Below are positions 1 to 6,859 of a DNA stretch of 7,893 nucleotides, piece by piece. The first letter of the stretch is position 1. Each line of letters starts with the position of its first letter. The notes below the pieces were generated by a model. The model was not told the origin of the DNA. It did no database searches and worked only from the letters and a program-made list of their open reading frames with translations. The DNA comes from Bacillota bacterium (GTDB lineage: Bacteria; Bacillota; Clostridia; Christensenellales; CAG-138). The DNA is taken from NCBI GenBank assembly GCA_023458355.1, contig JAEWZS010000194.1, positions 1 to 7,893 of the forward strand, given 5' to 3'. The translations under genes were made by a program, and so were the position numbers.

Positions 1-663
1 GTTTAAATGCGTCGTGTTCGCGTATGCTTCGAGCTTTTTGAGTTTTTCTTCCAGCATCGGGCGGTGGCGCTTGGCGTTTGCAGGTGTGCATACGAACTTC
101 GCCGCATCGCGCTTGTATTCTTTATAAGGGGCTTCCATGCGCTCGCCGAGCGTCACAACGCTTTTTGAGTGGCATACGCGCGTGGTCATGCGAAACAGCA
201 CGGGTATGTCAAACTCCTCCGAAACTTTGAACGCCTCAATCATAAAATCCTTGGATTCCTGGCTGTCGGAAGGCTCAATGAGCGCCATTTTCGCAAATTT
301 GGCGTAGTAGCGGTTGTCCTGTTCATTCTGGGAGGAATGCATATCCGGGTCGTCGCCCGAAACGATAACAAAGCCCGCACCGACGCCGTTGTAAGTAGCG
401 GTAAAAATGGGATCGGCCGCTACGTTCACACCTACGTGCTTCATGGCACTTAAGCTCCTGGCACCTGCGATGGATGCGCCGTAGGCAACCTCAACGGCCA
501 CCTTTTCGTTAGGCGCCCACTCGCAGTAAAGTACGTCTTTATATTGCGGCAGGTTTTCAAAAATCTCTGTACTGGGCGTGCCGGGGTATGCCGAACATAC
601 CTTTGCGCCGCCCTCATATGCGCCGCGTGCTGCGGCCTCGTTGCCCGTTAAAAGTTGTTTCAT
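1..663 (-). CDS. iorA: Indolepyruvate:ferredoxin oxidoreductase alpha subunit, N-terminal 221 residues (gene continues past left edge)
   Basis: The frame is open from an ATG at 663 to the window edge (221 codons). This family makes the large subunit of a TPP- and iron-sulfur-dependent enzyme that oxidatively decarboxylates arylpyruvates to arylacetyl-CoA, passing electrons to ferredoxin in the cytosol. Recognisable N-terminal signatures are LLTGNEAAARGAYEGG (res 4-19), SAYPGTPSTEI (24-34), CEWAPNEKVAVEVAYGAS (47-64), KHVGVNVAADP (75-85) and the block DDPDMHSSQNEQDNR (104-118), all typical of the pyrimidine-binding domain of IorA. The family is usually about 580-640 residues, so the TPP-binding and ferredoxin-like C-terminal parts, and probably iorB, lie outside. 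The start overlaps the ptb stop by ATGA, and a GGAGG (670-674 on the complement) sits 6 nt upstream inside ptb, so translation is probably coupled. Substrate choice (indolepyruvate, phenylpyruvate or others) cannot be read from this part. Confidence 0.93.
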   Translation of the reverse strand, partial: MKQLLTGNEAAARGAYEGGAKVCSAYPGTPSTEIFENLPQYKDVLYCEWAPNEKVAVEVAYGASIAGARSLSAMKHVGVNVAADPIFTATYNGVGAGFVIVSGDDPDMHSSQNEQDNRYYAKFAKMALIEPSDSQESKDFMIEAFKVSEEFDIPVLFRMTTRVCHSKSVVTLGERMEAPYKEYKRDAAKFVCTPANAKRHRPMLEEKLKKLEAYANTTHLN

Positions 664-1577
664 GCTTTACCTCCCGTTCCGGCTGCGGCTGCCTTGCCCA
701 ACGCTATAGAATATAGCTTCGTTTCCGCGGTATCCGACCTTGAAACGAGTATAATGGGAACCTTCGCGCCCATCACGACGCCCGCAGACTTTGCGTTTGC
801 AAAATAGGTAAACGCTTTTCCTGTAGCATTGCCCGTTTCGTAGTTGGGGCAAAGGAGAATATCCGCCTCCCCTGCGCCCTCTTTTGAAAAGCCCTTATGT
901 ACACAAGATTCCTTGCTGATCGCCAAGTCAAAACCTACGGGGCCGTATACCGTCATGTTGTACGGTGCCCACCGTTCGTTCATATCGGAAAGCTTTTGCG
1001 CATCCACGGTGGCGGGTATTCTTTCGCTCACGACCTCCGAGCCGCAAAGGCAGGCGGCATTGATGCGCGAATAGTTAAGCGACTGTAAAAGCAGTGCTGC
1101 GTTTTCGAGGATATCGGCTTTGCTTTCTAAATCGGGGCTTGGGTTCATGCCTCCGTCCGTCACCGCAAGAAGCTTCGGATAAGTGGGTATCTCATAGAGC
1201 ATCACGTGGCTTAGCAGCCTACCGGTTTTTAAACCTGTTTCTTTCGCTACCACGGCGCGCAAAAAGATCGAGGTATTCAGGCTGCCCTTCATTAAAAATT
1301 CTGCACGGCCGTCTCGCACAGCCTTTACGGCGAGTGCGGCGCTTTCTTCGTCCGTACCGGCAGGTACAATCTCGTAAAGAGATGCATCCTCGTTTAATTC
1401 GTTCAACAGTTCGCGTATGCGCTCTTCATCGCCGACGAGGAGCGAGTTTGCGATTCCCTCTTTACGCGCGGCAATAACGGCGCGCAATATCTCCGCGTCG
1501 TGTGCAGCAGCTACGCTTACGGCTTCGGCATTTCCCGTTTTGGCGGCCTGCAAAATAGCCTCCATGGAATGGAGCAT
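660..1577 (-). CDS. ptb: Phosphate butyryltransferase-family phosphotransacylase
   Basis: A 305-residue protein of the phosphate acetyl/butyryltransferase family, which converts acyl-CoA + Pi to acyl-phosphate + CoA in the cytosol. Length and motifs match Ptb: FLMKGSLNTSIFLRAVV (res 94-110), SHVMLYEIP (123-131), VTDGGMNPSPDLESKADILE (139-158), YGPVGFDLAIS (211-221) and the C-terminal block from GEADILLCPNYETGN (236-250) through KSAGVVMGAKVPIILVSRSD (263-282). The upstream ATG is preferred because AAAGGAG lies 10 nt before it, whereas the internal ATG at residue 5 has no ribosome binding site. It lies 24 nt downstream of buk and overlaps iorA by 4 nt, so all three are probably one transcript. 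The family has relaxed acyl specificity. The butyryl name is therefore a family label; linkage to iorA suggests that branched or aromatic acyl-CoAs could be the real substrates, which is an inference. Confidence 0.93.
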   Translation of the reverse strand: MLHSMEAILQAAKTGNAEAVSVAAAHDAEILRAVIAARKEGIANSLLVGDEERIRELLNELNEDASLYEIVPAGTDEESAALAVKAVRDGRAEFLMKGSLNTSIFLRAVVAKETGLKTGRLLSHVMLYEIPTYPKLLAVTDGGMNPSPDLESKADILENAALLLQSLNYSRINAACLCGSEVVSERIPATVDAQKLSDMNERWAPYNMTVYGPVGFDLAISKESCVHKGFSKEGAGEADILLCPNYETGNATGKAFTYFANAKSAGVVMGAKVPIILVSRSDTAETKLYSIALGKAAAAGTGGKA

Positions 1578-1601
1578 GTTACTTCGACTCCTTTCGCTTT
1601 A

Positions 1602-2654
1602 TCAATATTCGCCCATAACTCCGCCTTTAAGTGCGCGTAGCGCACCCATGGCGAGGCTTCGCATTTCTTCCTCACCGGGGAGACGGAGAACGGGTGCGAT
1701 TTTTTCCACATACGATTCAATACCTTCGCAAACGCGTTCGCTATACGCAATACCACCCGTTAACACGATGGCATCTACATTCATCTTTAACACCGCGGCC
1801 ATAGCCGCTATGTCCTTGGCGGTTTGGTAAACCATTGCATCAAATACGAGCTTTGCCTTACTGTCGCCCGCGTCCATGCGCGCGATGACCTCTTTAAAAT
1901 CGCGTGTGCCGAGGTAGGAATATACGCCCGAACGACTTTCCAGTGTGGACTTGACTTCGGCCTTAGTCATGCCTGAAAAGCAGTAGTCTATGAGTGCGGT
2001 CACAGGTAAGCTGCCGCCGCGGTCCATGCAAAAGCTTCCTTCATCGCGTACGTTATATACATCCGAAACACGGCCGCGCTCATGTGCCGCCACGGAAACA
2101 CCGCCGCCCATATGAACGACAACTAGGTTTACATCCTCGTACGCTTTAGAAAGCATTTCGGCTGCGCGCCGCGCTGTGCTTTTTTGGTTGAGCGCGTGGA
2201 AAAAGCTCTGTCGTTCCATTCCGTTAAAGCCCGAAACGCGGGCGACATCTGTCATTTCATCCACGGAAACGGGGTCAACGAAAAACGCGGGGATTTTGAC
2301 CTCATCAGCAAGCTCTTTGGCTAAAAGCGAGCCCAAGTTTGATGCGTGCTGCCCGTAGGGCGGGTTTTTAACATCCGCTATGACTTTATCCGTCACGCGG
2401 TAGGTGCCCGAGGGAATATGCCTTAATAGACCTCCGCGTCCGCAAACCGCGTCAAAATCCTTCATGGCAAAGCCGCTTTGCTTTAAGGCCGCCTCGATGA
2501 GCGATCTGCGATAGGGTGCTTGCTCGACGACGGACGAAAATTCCGCAAGGCTTTGTGCGCTGTGTACGATGTTTTCTTTATAGACCTCGGTTTCCTCGTC
2601 GAACACCGATACCTTGGTGGAGGTTGCACCGGGGTTGATGACCAATACCCGCAT
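1602..2654 (-). CDS. buk: Butyrate kinase-family acyl kinase
   Basis: A 350-residue ASKHA-fold acyl kinase (acetate/butyrate kinase family) that transfers phosphate from acyl-phosphate to ADP, giving ATP and a free carboxylate. Visible signatures, numbered from the chosen start, are the N-terminal phosphate-1 loop VINPGATSTKVSVF (res 5-18), VCGRGGLLRHIPSGTY (70-85), the catalytic-region block FFVDPVSVDEM (125-135), the phosphate-2 loop VVHMGGGVSVAAHERGRVSD (179-198), and the adenosine-motif LTGGIAYSE (298-306). Two ATGs compete at 2660 and 2654. GAGG (2662-2665 on the complement) is only 1 nt from the first but 7 nt from the second, and the second gives the usual family N-terminus MRVLVINPG, so 2654 is chosen. 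It is the first gene of the operon, with a sigma-A-like promoter about 60 nt upstream. Family assignment is firm; substrate (butyryl, isovaleryl, arylacetyl phosphate) is open. Confidence 0.95.
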   Translation of the reverse strand: MRVLVINPGATSTKVSVFDEETEVYKENIVHSAQSLAEFSSVVEQAPYRRSLIEAALKQSGFAMKDFDAVCGRGGLLRHIPSGTYRVTDKVIADVKNPPYGQHASNLGSLLAKELADEVKIPAFFVDPVSVDEMTDVARVSGFNGMERQSFFHALNQKSTARRAAEMLSKAYEDVNLVVVHMGGGVSVAAHERGRVSDVYNVRDEGSFCMDRGGSLPVTALIDYCFSGMTKAEVKSTLESRSGVYSYLGTRDFKEVIARMDAGDSKAKLVFDAMVYQTAKDIAAMAAVLKMNVDAIVLTGGIAYSERVCEGIESYVEKIAPVLRLPGEEEMRSLAMGALRALKGGVMGEY

Positions 2655-2660
2655 ATTCAT

Positions 2661-2666
2661 ACCTCG
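2661..2666 (-). promoter_or_regulatory. Ribosome binding site deciding the buk start
   Basis: The minus strand reads CGAGGT immediately before two in-frame ATGs. The core GAGG leaves a 1-nt spacer to the outer ATG at 2660 and a 7-nt spacer to the inner ATG at 2654. The inner spacing is normal for bacterial initiation, which is why the shorter buk start is annotated. Confidence 0.7.
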
Positions 2667-2715
2667 TTATGCATCTTTAACCGTAAAAAATTACAGACAC
2701 TTATGTAGTATCCTC

Positions 2716-2744
2716 ATTATAGTACGTTCTACCTGCGTTGTCGC
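2716..2744 (-). promoter_or_regulatory. Sigma-A-type promoter for buk-ptb-iorA
   Basis: On the minus strand a perfect -10 TATAAT (2721 down to 2716) follows a 17-bp spacer after GCGACA (2744 down to 2739), which matches 4 of 6 bases of TTGACA. Transcription would begin near 2709, leaving a leader of about 55 nt before the buk start. An AT-rich stretch (2761-2772) lies upstream of the -35 and could act like an UP element. Confidence 0.72.
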
Positions 2745-2776
2745 GCCGCTTTGGCAACTTATATTATATATAGGCG

Positions 2777-2796
2777 TTTCGGACAATTTCGGACAA
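2777..2796. repeat. Perfect tandem 10-bp repeat in the divergent promoter region
   Basis: The 10-mer TTTCGGACAA occurs twice back to back (2777-2786 and 2787-2796). The 10-bp period places the two copies on the same face of the helix, as expected for a direct-repeat operator. It sits about 68-87 bp upstream of the predicted buk start of transcription and overlaps the -35 of a possible second plus-strand promoter. I do not recognise it as the consensus of a regulator such as Rex. A role as an operator is inference; a chance duplication is possible. Confidence 0.6.
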
Positions 2797-2808
2797 ACCG
2801 TGTATAAA
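2780..2808 (+). promoter_or_regulatory. Possible upstream promoter for the phosphatase-tex operon
   Basis: CGGACA (4 of 6 matches to TTGACA, lying across the first copy and start of the second copy of the tandem repeat) is followed after exactly 17 bp by TATAAA (2803-2808). If used, transcription would begin near 2815 and the repeat would act as or overlap a repressor site. It is weaker than the promoter at 2836-2864 and may be fortuitous in AT-rich DNA. Confidence 0.35.
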
Positions 2809-2835
2809 AAATGGCTGTTTTTTCATGTTAAAAAA

Positions 2836-2864
2836 GTGACCTCAGTAGTACGCCATGCTATAAT
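2836..2864 (+). promoter_or_regulatory. Sigma-A-type promoter for the phosphatase-tex operon
   Basis: GTGACC (4 of 6 to TTGACA) at 2836-2841, a 17-bp spacer, then a perfect TATAAT at 2859-2864. The expected start near 2871 leaves a short leader of about 23 nt that contains the ribosome binding site GAGGGG (2882-2887), 6 nt before the GTG start at 2894. Confidence 0.75.
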
Positions 2865-2893
2865 GGAACGAAAAGCAGAGTGAGGGGATTTAC

Positions 2894-3994
2894 GTGCGTT
2901 ATCCCGATTATGACAACAGCATTTTGAATATCATCTGCTCGCTTCAAAAGCATCTTGGGGTAAATGCCCGGCACAAAAGCCTTGCACTCTGCGATGCGGT
3001 GCTTAAGAAGGGCTATAAAAACACGGTGTTTATGGTGTTTGACGGCCTTGGTGTGGACGCATTTAACTATCATTTGCCGAAAGAAAGCTTTTTAAGGCAG
3101 CATACTTTAGCAACTGTATCCTCGGTGTTTCCGTCTACCACCACCGCAGCCATGACGGCGCTCTATAGCGGGCTTTCTCCTGTTGAGCATGGTTGGCTCG
3201 GATGGAGTTTACATTTTGAGGAAGCAGATGCGCTCGTTGATATATTCCCCAACACGCTTACGGATGTTCCCGGGGAAGTCCAGGCGGCAGAGTATCATCT
3301 GGCAACACGCCATATGCCCTATAGGAATGCATTTGAGCAGGCTTCGGATGCGGGTTTTGAGGCGCATCATATATCTCCCTTCGGCGACTGCCGCGTAGAA
3401 AACCTCGACGAAATGTTTACTGCAATTGAAGAATATTGCTTGAAGGATAAAAGCAAGATACTCATGGCATATTGGCCTGAGCCCGATCATACCATGCATC
3501 TTACAGGCTGCAGGAGCGAACAGGTAAAATCCGTTGTGCTCGATATAGATGCACGGATGAAAAAGCTTTGTGAGAAGCTCACCGATACAGCACTATTTTT
3601 AACCGCCGACCACGGGCACAAGGACGTACGCTATTTTACGCTCACCGACTATCCGGATATCTTAAATATGCTCTATCGTCCTGTTGCCATTGAATCGCGC
3701 GCGGCATCGTTTTTTGTAAGGCCGGAGTATATATCGGCATTCCCCGAAGCGTTTCATGCGCATTTTTTCGATAAATTCCTGCTTTTAACGAAGGAGGAGG
3801 TTATAGAGCGTTCGCTTTTCGGCCACGGCACGCCGCACCATCGCTTTGAAGGTTTTTTAGGAGATTACCTTGCTGCAGGCATAGCAGACTATGCAATCCG
3901 TCAAAGCGAGCTTTCATCGCAGTTTATGTCTACACACGCAGGGCTCACCGAGGAGGAAATGCTCGTGCCGCTCGTGGTTGTGGAAAAACCGTAA
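2894..3994 (+). CDS. Cytosolic alkaline-phosphatase-superfamily protein (nucleotide pyrophosphatase/phosphodiesterase type)
   Basis: A 366-residue protein with the complete metal-binding layout of the type I phosphodiesterase/nucleotide pyrophosphatase branch of the alkaline phosphatase superfamily. In order: VFDGLGVD with metal ligand D50; the nucleophile region FPSTTTAAMTALYSG (res 79-93), with a Ser/Thr among 81-84 likely to be the attacking residue; PEPDHTMH with D198 and H202; TADHGH with D239 and H240; and STHAGLTEEEM with H348. These six ligands would hold two zinc ions. No signal peptide or membrane segment is seen at the N-terminus, so it should act in the cytoplasm. The start is a GTG at 2894, supported by GAGGGG 6 nt upstream. 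tex follows after 18 nt in the same direction, so the two are probably cotranscribed. The substrate (nucleotide, phosphonate, phosphodiester or phosphoryl-polyol) cannot be told from sequence; family assignment is strong. Confidence 0.9.
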   Translation: MRYPDYDNSILNIICSLQKHLGVNARHKSLALCDAVLKKGYKNTVFMVFDGLGVDAFNYHLPKESFLRQHTLATVSSVFPSTTTAAMTALYSGLSPVEHGWLGWSLHFEEADALVDIFPNTLTDVPGEVQAAEYHLATRHMPYRNAFEQASDAGFEAHHISPFGDCRVENLDEMFTAIEEYCLKDKSKILMAYWPEPDHTMHLTGCRSEQVKSVVLDIDARMKKLCEKLTDTALFLTADHGHKDVRYFTLTDYPDILNMLYRPVAIESRAASFFVRPEYISAFPEAFHAHFFDKFLLLTKEEVIERSLFGHGTPHHRFEGFLGDYLAAGIADYAIRQSELSSQFMSTHAGLTEEEMLVPLVVVEKP

Positions 3995-4012
3995 TAGATT
4001 AGGAGAATCAAT

Positions 4013-6163
4013 ATGGAAACCGTACAGCAAATACTGTCCCGCGAATTCAAACAGAGCCTTCTTCATGTAGAAAACGTGATGAAGCTAATAAAAGACGGCA
4101 ACACCATCCCCTTCATTGCCCGCTATCGCAAGGAGATGACGGGCGCTATGGACGACCAGCTATTAAGGGAGCTTGCCGATCGCTTGGAGTATCTCAATAA
4201 CCTAAACACACGACGCGATGAGGTAAAAGCTTCCATTGCCGCACAGGAAAAGCTGACGGACGAGCTTGTTTCACAGATTGACGCCACCAAAACGCTTGCC
4301 GAGGTGGAGGATGTTTACCGCCCGTACAAGCCCAAGCGCCGTACCCGCGCCATGATTGCGCGTGAAAAGGGGCTTGAGCCGCTTGCGGACGCTATCTTCT
4401 TGCAGGAGGAGCGCGGTAAAACCCCAGAAGAGCTTGCACTCCTGTTTGTGGATGCGGAAAAAGGCGTTCCTACCATAGAAGAGGCGCTCGCCGGTGCACG
4501 CGATATATTAGCCGAGAATTTCTCGGACGACGCGCATCTGCGCGTAAGGCTTCGCGCGCTTGCTCAAGAAAGCGGCGTGTTACGCTCAATCTCTATAAAG
4601 GATGAAGAAAGCGTGTACATGCTCTATTACAACTATGAGGAGCCGATAAAGCGCATACAGGCGCACCGTGTGCTAGCCATTAACCGCGGAGAGAAAGAGG
4701 GCTTTTTGAAGGTGGAGCTCATCTTGCCGCGCGGTGATGCTCTCTATATCCTCCGCTCAACGCTGTTAAAGGGCGAGTCCCCCTCTATGCACGAGGTGGA
4801 GCTTGCCATGGAGGATGGTTATGACAGGTTATTGTTTCCGTCGCTCTCGCGTGAGCTTCGAAACGACCTTACGGAGGCCGCGAGCGAGCAGGCGATAAAA
4901 ACATTTTCTAAAAACCTGCAGCCGCTTCTTATGCAGGCACCCATCAAAAACAAGGTGGTGCTCGGCTTTGACCCTGCTTTTAGAACAGGCTGTAAACTCG
5001 CTGTGGTGGATGGAACAGGAAAGGTGCTCGAGACAGCTGTTATTTACCCCACACCTCCGCACAACAAAGTTGCGGAAGCGGAACAGGTGGTAAAGTCACT
5101 TATTAAAAAACATCGTATCACCGTAATCGCCATAGGCAACGGTACAGCTTCGCGCGAATCGGAAAAATTCGTAGCGGAAACCATATCGGGCATGAAAGAC
5201 GTGGGATATGTAATTGTGAACGAAGCCGGCGCTTCGGTTTATTCTGCATCTAAGCTCGGTGCTAAGGAATTCCCGGACTTTGACGTTTCCTTAAGAAGCG
5301 CTGTATCCATCGCCCGCCGCTTGCAGGACCCGCTTGCGGAACTTGTGAAGATCGACCCCAAGAGCATCGGTGTGGGGCAGTACCAACACGATATGCCTGT
5401 AGCAAAGCTTGACGGCGCATTGGGTGGCGTTGTGGAATCTTGCGTGAACGCGGTGGGTGTAGATTTAAACACAGCCTCAGCGCCTCTATTGAGCCATGTT
5501 TCGGGCATCGGTGCGAGTGTAGCGCAAAATATCGTAACGTATCGCGAGCAAAACGGTGCATTTAAGGCGCGCAAAGAGGTTTTAAAAGTTGCAAAGCTCG
5601 GCGAACGCACCTATGAGCAGTGCGCAGGGTTTTTGCGCGTTCCCGAGAGCCGTGAGATACTCGACAACACCGGTGTGCACCCGGAATCCTATGAGGCAAC
5701 GAAAAATCTATTAAAGCTTTGCGGTTACACCGAGGAGGATGTGCGCCTCGGACGGCTAAGCGGTCTCAAAATACGCGTGAAGGAAATGGGCGAGGCGGAG
5801 ACGGCAAAGCGCCTAAACATTGGTGTGCTGACATTAAACGACATCATCGCTGAGCTTATAAAGCCCGGTCGCGACCCGCGCGACGAGCTGCCTGCACCGG
5901 TGTTACGAAGCGATGTGATGGAGCTTAGCGACCTCACCGTAGGCATGGAGCTCAACGGCACTGTAAGAAACGTGGCCGATTTCGGCGCGTTTGTAGATAT
6001 CGGCGTGCACCAGGATGGACTTGTGCACATTTCAGAGCTTTCCGATTCCTATGTCCGTCACCCTTCTGACGTAGTGAAGCCCGGGGATATTGTAAAGGTT
6101 CGAGTGCTTGGTGTAGACGAGAAAAAGAAGAGAATATCGCTTTCGATGAAGAAAAAATCATAA
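4013..6163 (+). CDS. tex: Tex family RNA-binding transcription accessory protein
   Basis: A 716-residue protein of the normal length for bacterial Tex, a conserved nucleic-acid-binding factor related to eukaryotic Spt6. The domains run as expected: an N-terminal helical Tex region with NTIPFIARYRKEMTGAMDD (res 30-48) and EVEDVYRPYKPKRRTRA (97-113); a YqgF/RNase H-like domain starting VVLGFDPAFRTGCKLAVVDG (315-334) and including AIGNGTASRESE (373-384); a helix-hairpin-helix unit around LNTASAPLLSHVSGIG to NGAFKARKEV (485-523); and a C-terminal S1 RNA-binding domain (about 641-712) with GTVRNVADFGAFVDIG (649-664) and DGLVHISELS (668-677), ending in a basic tail. The ATG at 4013 has AGGAG (4001-4005) 7 nt upstream. 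It is the last gene of its operon, closed by the terminator at 6171. In other bacteria Tex affects transcription and RNA fate; no special role is visible here. Confidence 0.97.
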   Translation: METVQQILSREFKQSLLHVENVMKLIKDGNTIPFIARYRKEMTGAMDDQLLRELADRLEYLNNLNTRRDEVKASIAAQEKLTDELVSQIDATKTLAEVEDVYRPYKPKRRTRAMIAREKGLEPLADAIFLQEERGKTPEELALLFVDAEKGVPTIEEALAGARDILAENFSDDAHLRVRLRALAQESGVLRSISIKDEESVYMLYYNYEEPIKRIQAHRVLAINRGEKEGFLKVELILPRGDALYILRSTLLKGESPSMHEVELAMEDGYDRLLFPSLSRELRNDLTEAASEQAIKTFSKNLQPLLMQAPIKNKVVLGFDPAFRTGCKLAVVDGTGKVLETAVIYPTPPHNKVAEAEQVVKSLIKKHRITVIAIGNGTASRESEKFVAETISGMKDVGYVIVNEAGASVYSASKLGAKEFPDFDVSLRSAVSIARRLQDPLAELVKIDPKSIGVGQYQHDMPVAKLDGALGGVVESCVNAVGVDLNTASAPLLSHVSGIGASVAQNIVTYREQNGAFKARKEVLKVAKLGERTYEQCAGFLRVPESREILDNTGVHPESYEATKNLLKLCGYTEEDVRLGRLSGLKIRVKEMGEAETAKRLNIGVLTLNDIIAELIKPGRDPRDELPAPVLRSDVMELSDLTVGMELNGTVRNVADFGAFVDIGVHQDGLVHISELSDSYVRHPSDVVKPGDIVKVRVLGVDEKKKRISLSMKKKS

Positions 6164-6170
6164 GGATACC

Positions 6171-6210
6171 AGCGGGGGTTCGGATTTTATCCGAACCCCC
6201 GCTGTTTTAT
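6171..6210 (+). terminator. Intrinsic terminator after tex
   Basis: A perfect 15-bp stem (AGCGGGGGTTCGGAT at 6171-6185 with its complement at 6189-6203), a 3-nt TTT loop, and the tail GTTTTAT. It starts 7 nt after the tex stop. The same hairpin lies 24 nt beyond the stop of the convergent flavodoxin gene on the minus strand, but on that strand it is followed by GGTATCCTTATG, which is not U-rich, so it is best read as mainly plus-directed and only weakly bidirectional. Confidence 0.9.
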
Positions 6211-6226
6211 AAAGGCTGTTTGCGTC

Positions 6227-6859
6227 TTATAATCTTTTGTCTAAATCCCGCTTATTGCCTCCATTTTGTTTAATTAACTGATTCCATCCTATTTCGGCTG
6301 CCATTTTATACAAAGCCCTCGGAAAGCCAATCGATGTATAGATATTATCGGCGGAAGTATGTGCGTTTATTGCATTTTTGAGCTCCTGAAAAGCGCTTCC
6401 CAATGTGCTTTTGGGGCCTGCTCCGAGGGGCAGGTTTTTCATGGAATTCAATGCACCACCGCCGCCAAAGCCTATGCCCATCCCCCATACAAGATTCGCT
6501 TTAGAGCACCAGTTTTGCAAAATGCTCAGCGCATTGCGGCATTGCCTGCCCTCGTAAAAGCCGGCATTGACGATGCCGTATATATACGTATTTTCGTTTC
6601 CTACATGGTTTTGCTCCAATTCGCAAAGCACACGAACCAAATGAGATGGTATGCCGTCCACATAAAGCGGAAAAGCAAAAACCCACGCATCGCAATTTTG
6701 GAGTATTTCTAGATCCTCCTTGGTAACGGACGGCTTGTTGAGCGTAATGTCTATAAGGGTATTCCCGTCGGCTAAAACTAAGGGCTTTAAGTCATGGAGC
6801 AAGGCTTCGCTTACACTTTCCGCTTTTTTGGGGCTTGCGCATATAAGTGCGATATTCAT
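6227..6859 (-). CDS. Flavodoxin-fold NAD(P)H-dependent oxidoreductase-like protein
   Basis: A 210-residue protein resembling the flavodoxin-like/NADPH-dependent FMN reductase group. Visible parts are the beta1-loop MNIALICASPKKAESVSEAL (res 1-20), where SPK...S matches the FMN-phosphate loop; the second FMN segment WVFAFPLYVDGIPSHLVRVL (59-78); a core strand IYGIVNAGFYEGRQ (93-106); and a glycine-rich stretch MGIGFGGGGAL (127-137). The C-terminal part IGFPRALYKMAAEIGWNQLI (177-196) extends beyond the flavodoxin core. It would bind FMN and reduce an unknown acceptor in the cytosol. The ATG overlaps the stop of the upstream Cys-rich flavodoxin gene by ATGA, with GGAGG (6867-6871 on the complement) 7 nt before it, implying coupled translation and perhaps a joint function. 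The exact reaction is unknown. Confidence 0.85.
   Translation of the reverse strand: MNIALICASPKKAESVSEALLHDLKPLVLADGNTLIDITLNKPSVTKEDLEILQNCDAWVFAFPLYVDGIPSHLVRVLCELEQNHVGNENTYIYGIVNAGFYEGRQCRNALSILQNWCSKANLVWGMGIGFGGGGALNSMKNLPLGAGPKSTLGSAFQELKNAINAHTSADNIYTSIGFPRALYKMAAEIGWNQLIKQNGGNKRDLDKRL

Noticed and set aside
1094..1830. Overlapping open frames on the plus strand opposite ptb and buk
   Set aside because: They are antisense to genes with clear family signatures, show no recognisable motifs, are rich in Arg/Ser as expected from mirror frames, and lack convincing ribosome binding sites.
2818..2835. TTTTTT-CATGTT-AAAAAA inverted repeat as a terminator or Rex-type operator
   Set aside because: An A/T-only stem is too weak for termination, and it does not match the Rex consensus I know; it is probably just AT-rich promoter DNA.
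2614..2883. 89-codon plus-strand frame covering the buk start and the divergent intergenic region
   Set aside because: It runs through both predicted promoters and the tandem repeat, and its product has no recognisable features.
2858..3073. 71-codon minus-strand frame opposite the phosphatase N-terminus
   Set aside because: It is the shadow of a gene with well-supported start and motifs, and lies across that gene's -10 element.
5239..5610. Long minus-strand frames within tex (up to 123 codons)
   Set aside because: They lie opposite the YqgF/HhH region of tex, whose protein is full length and conserved, and carry no motif of their own.
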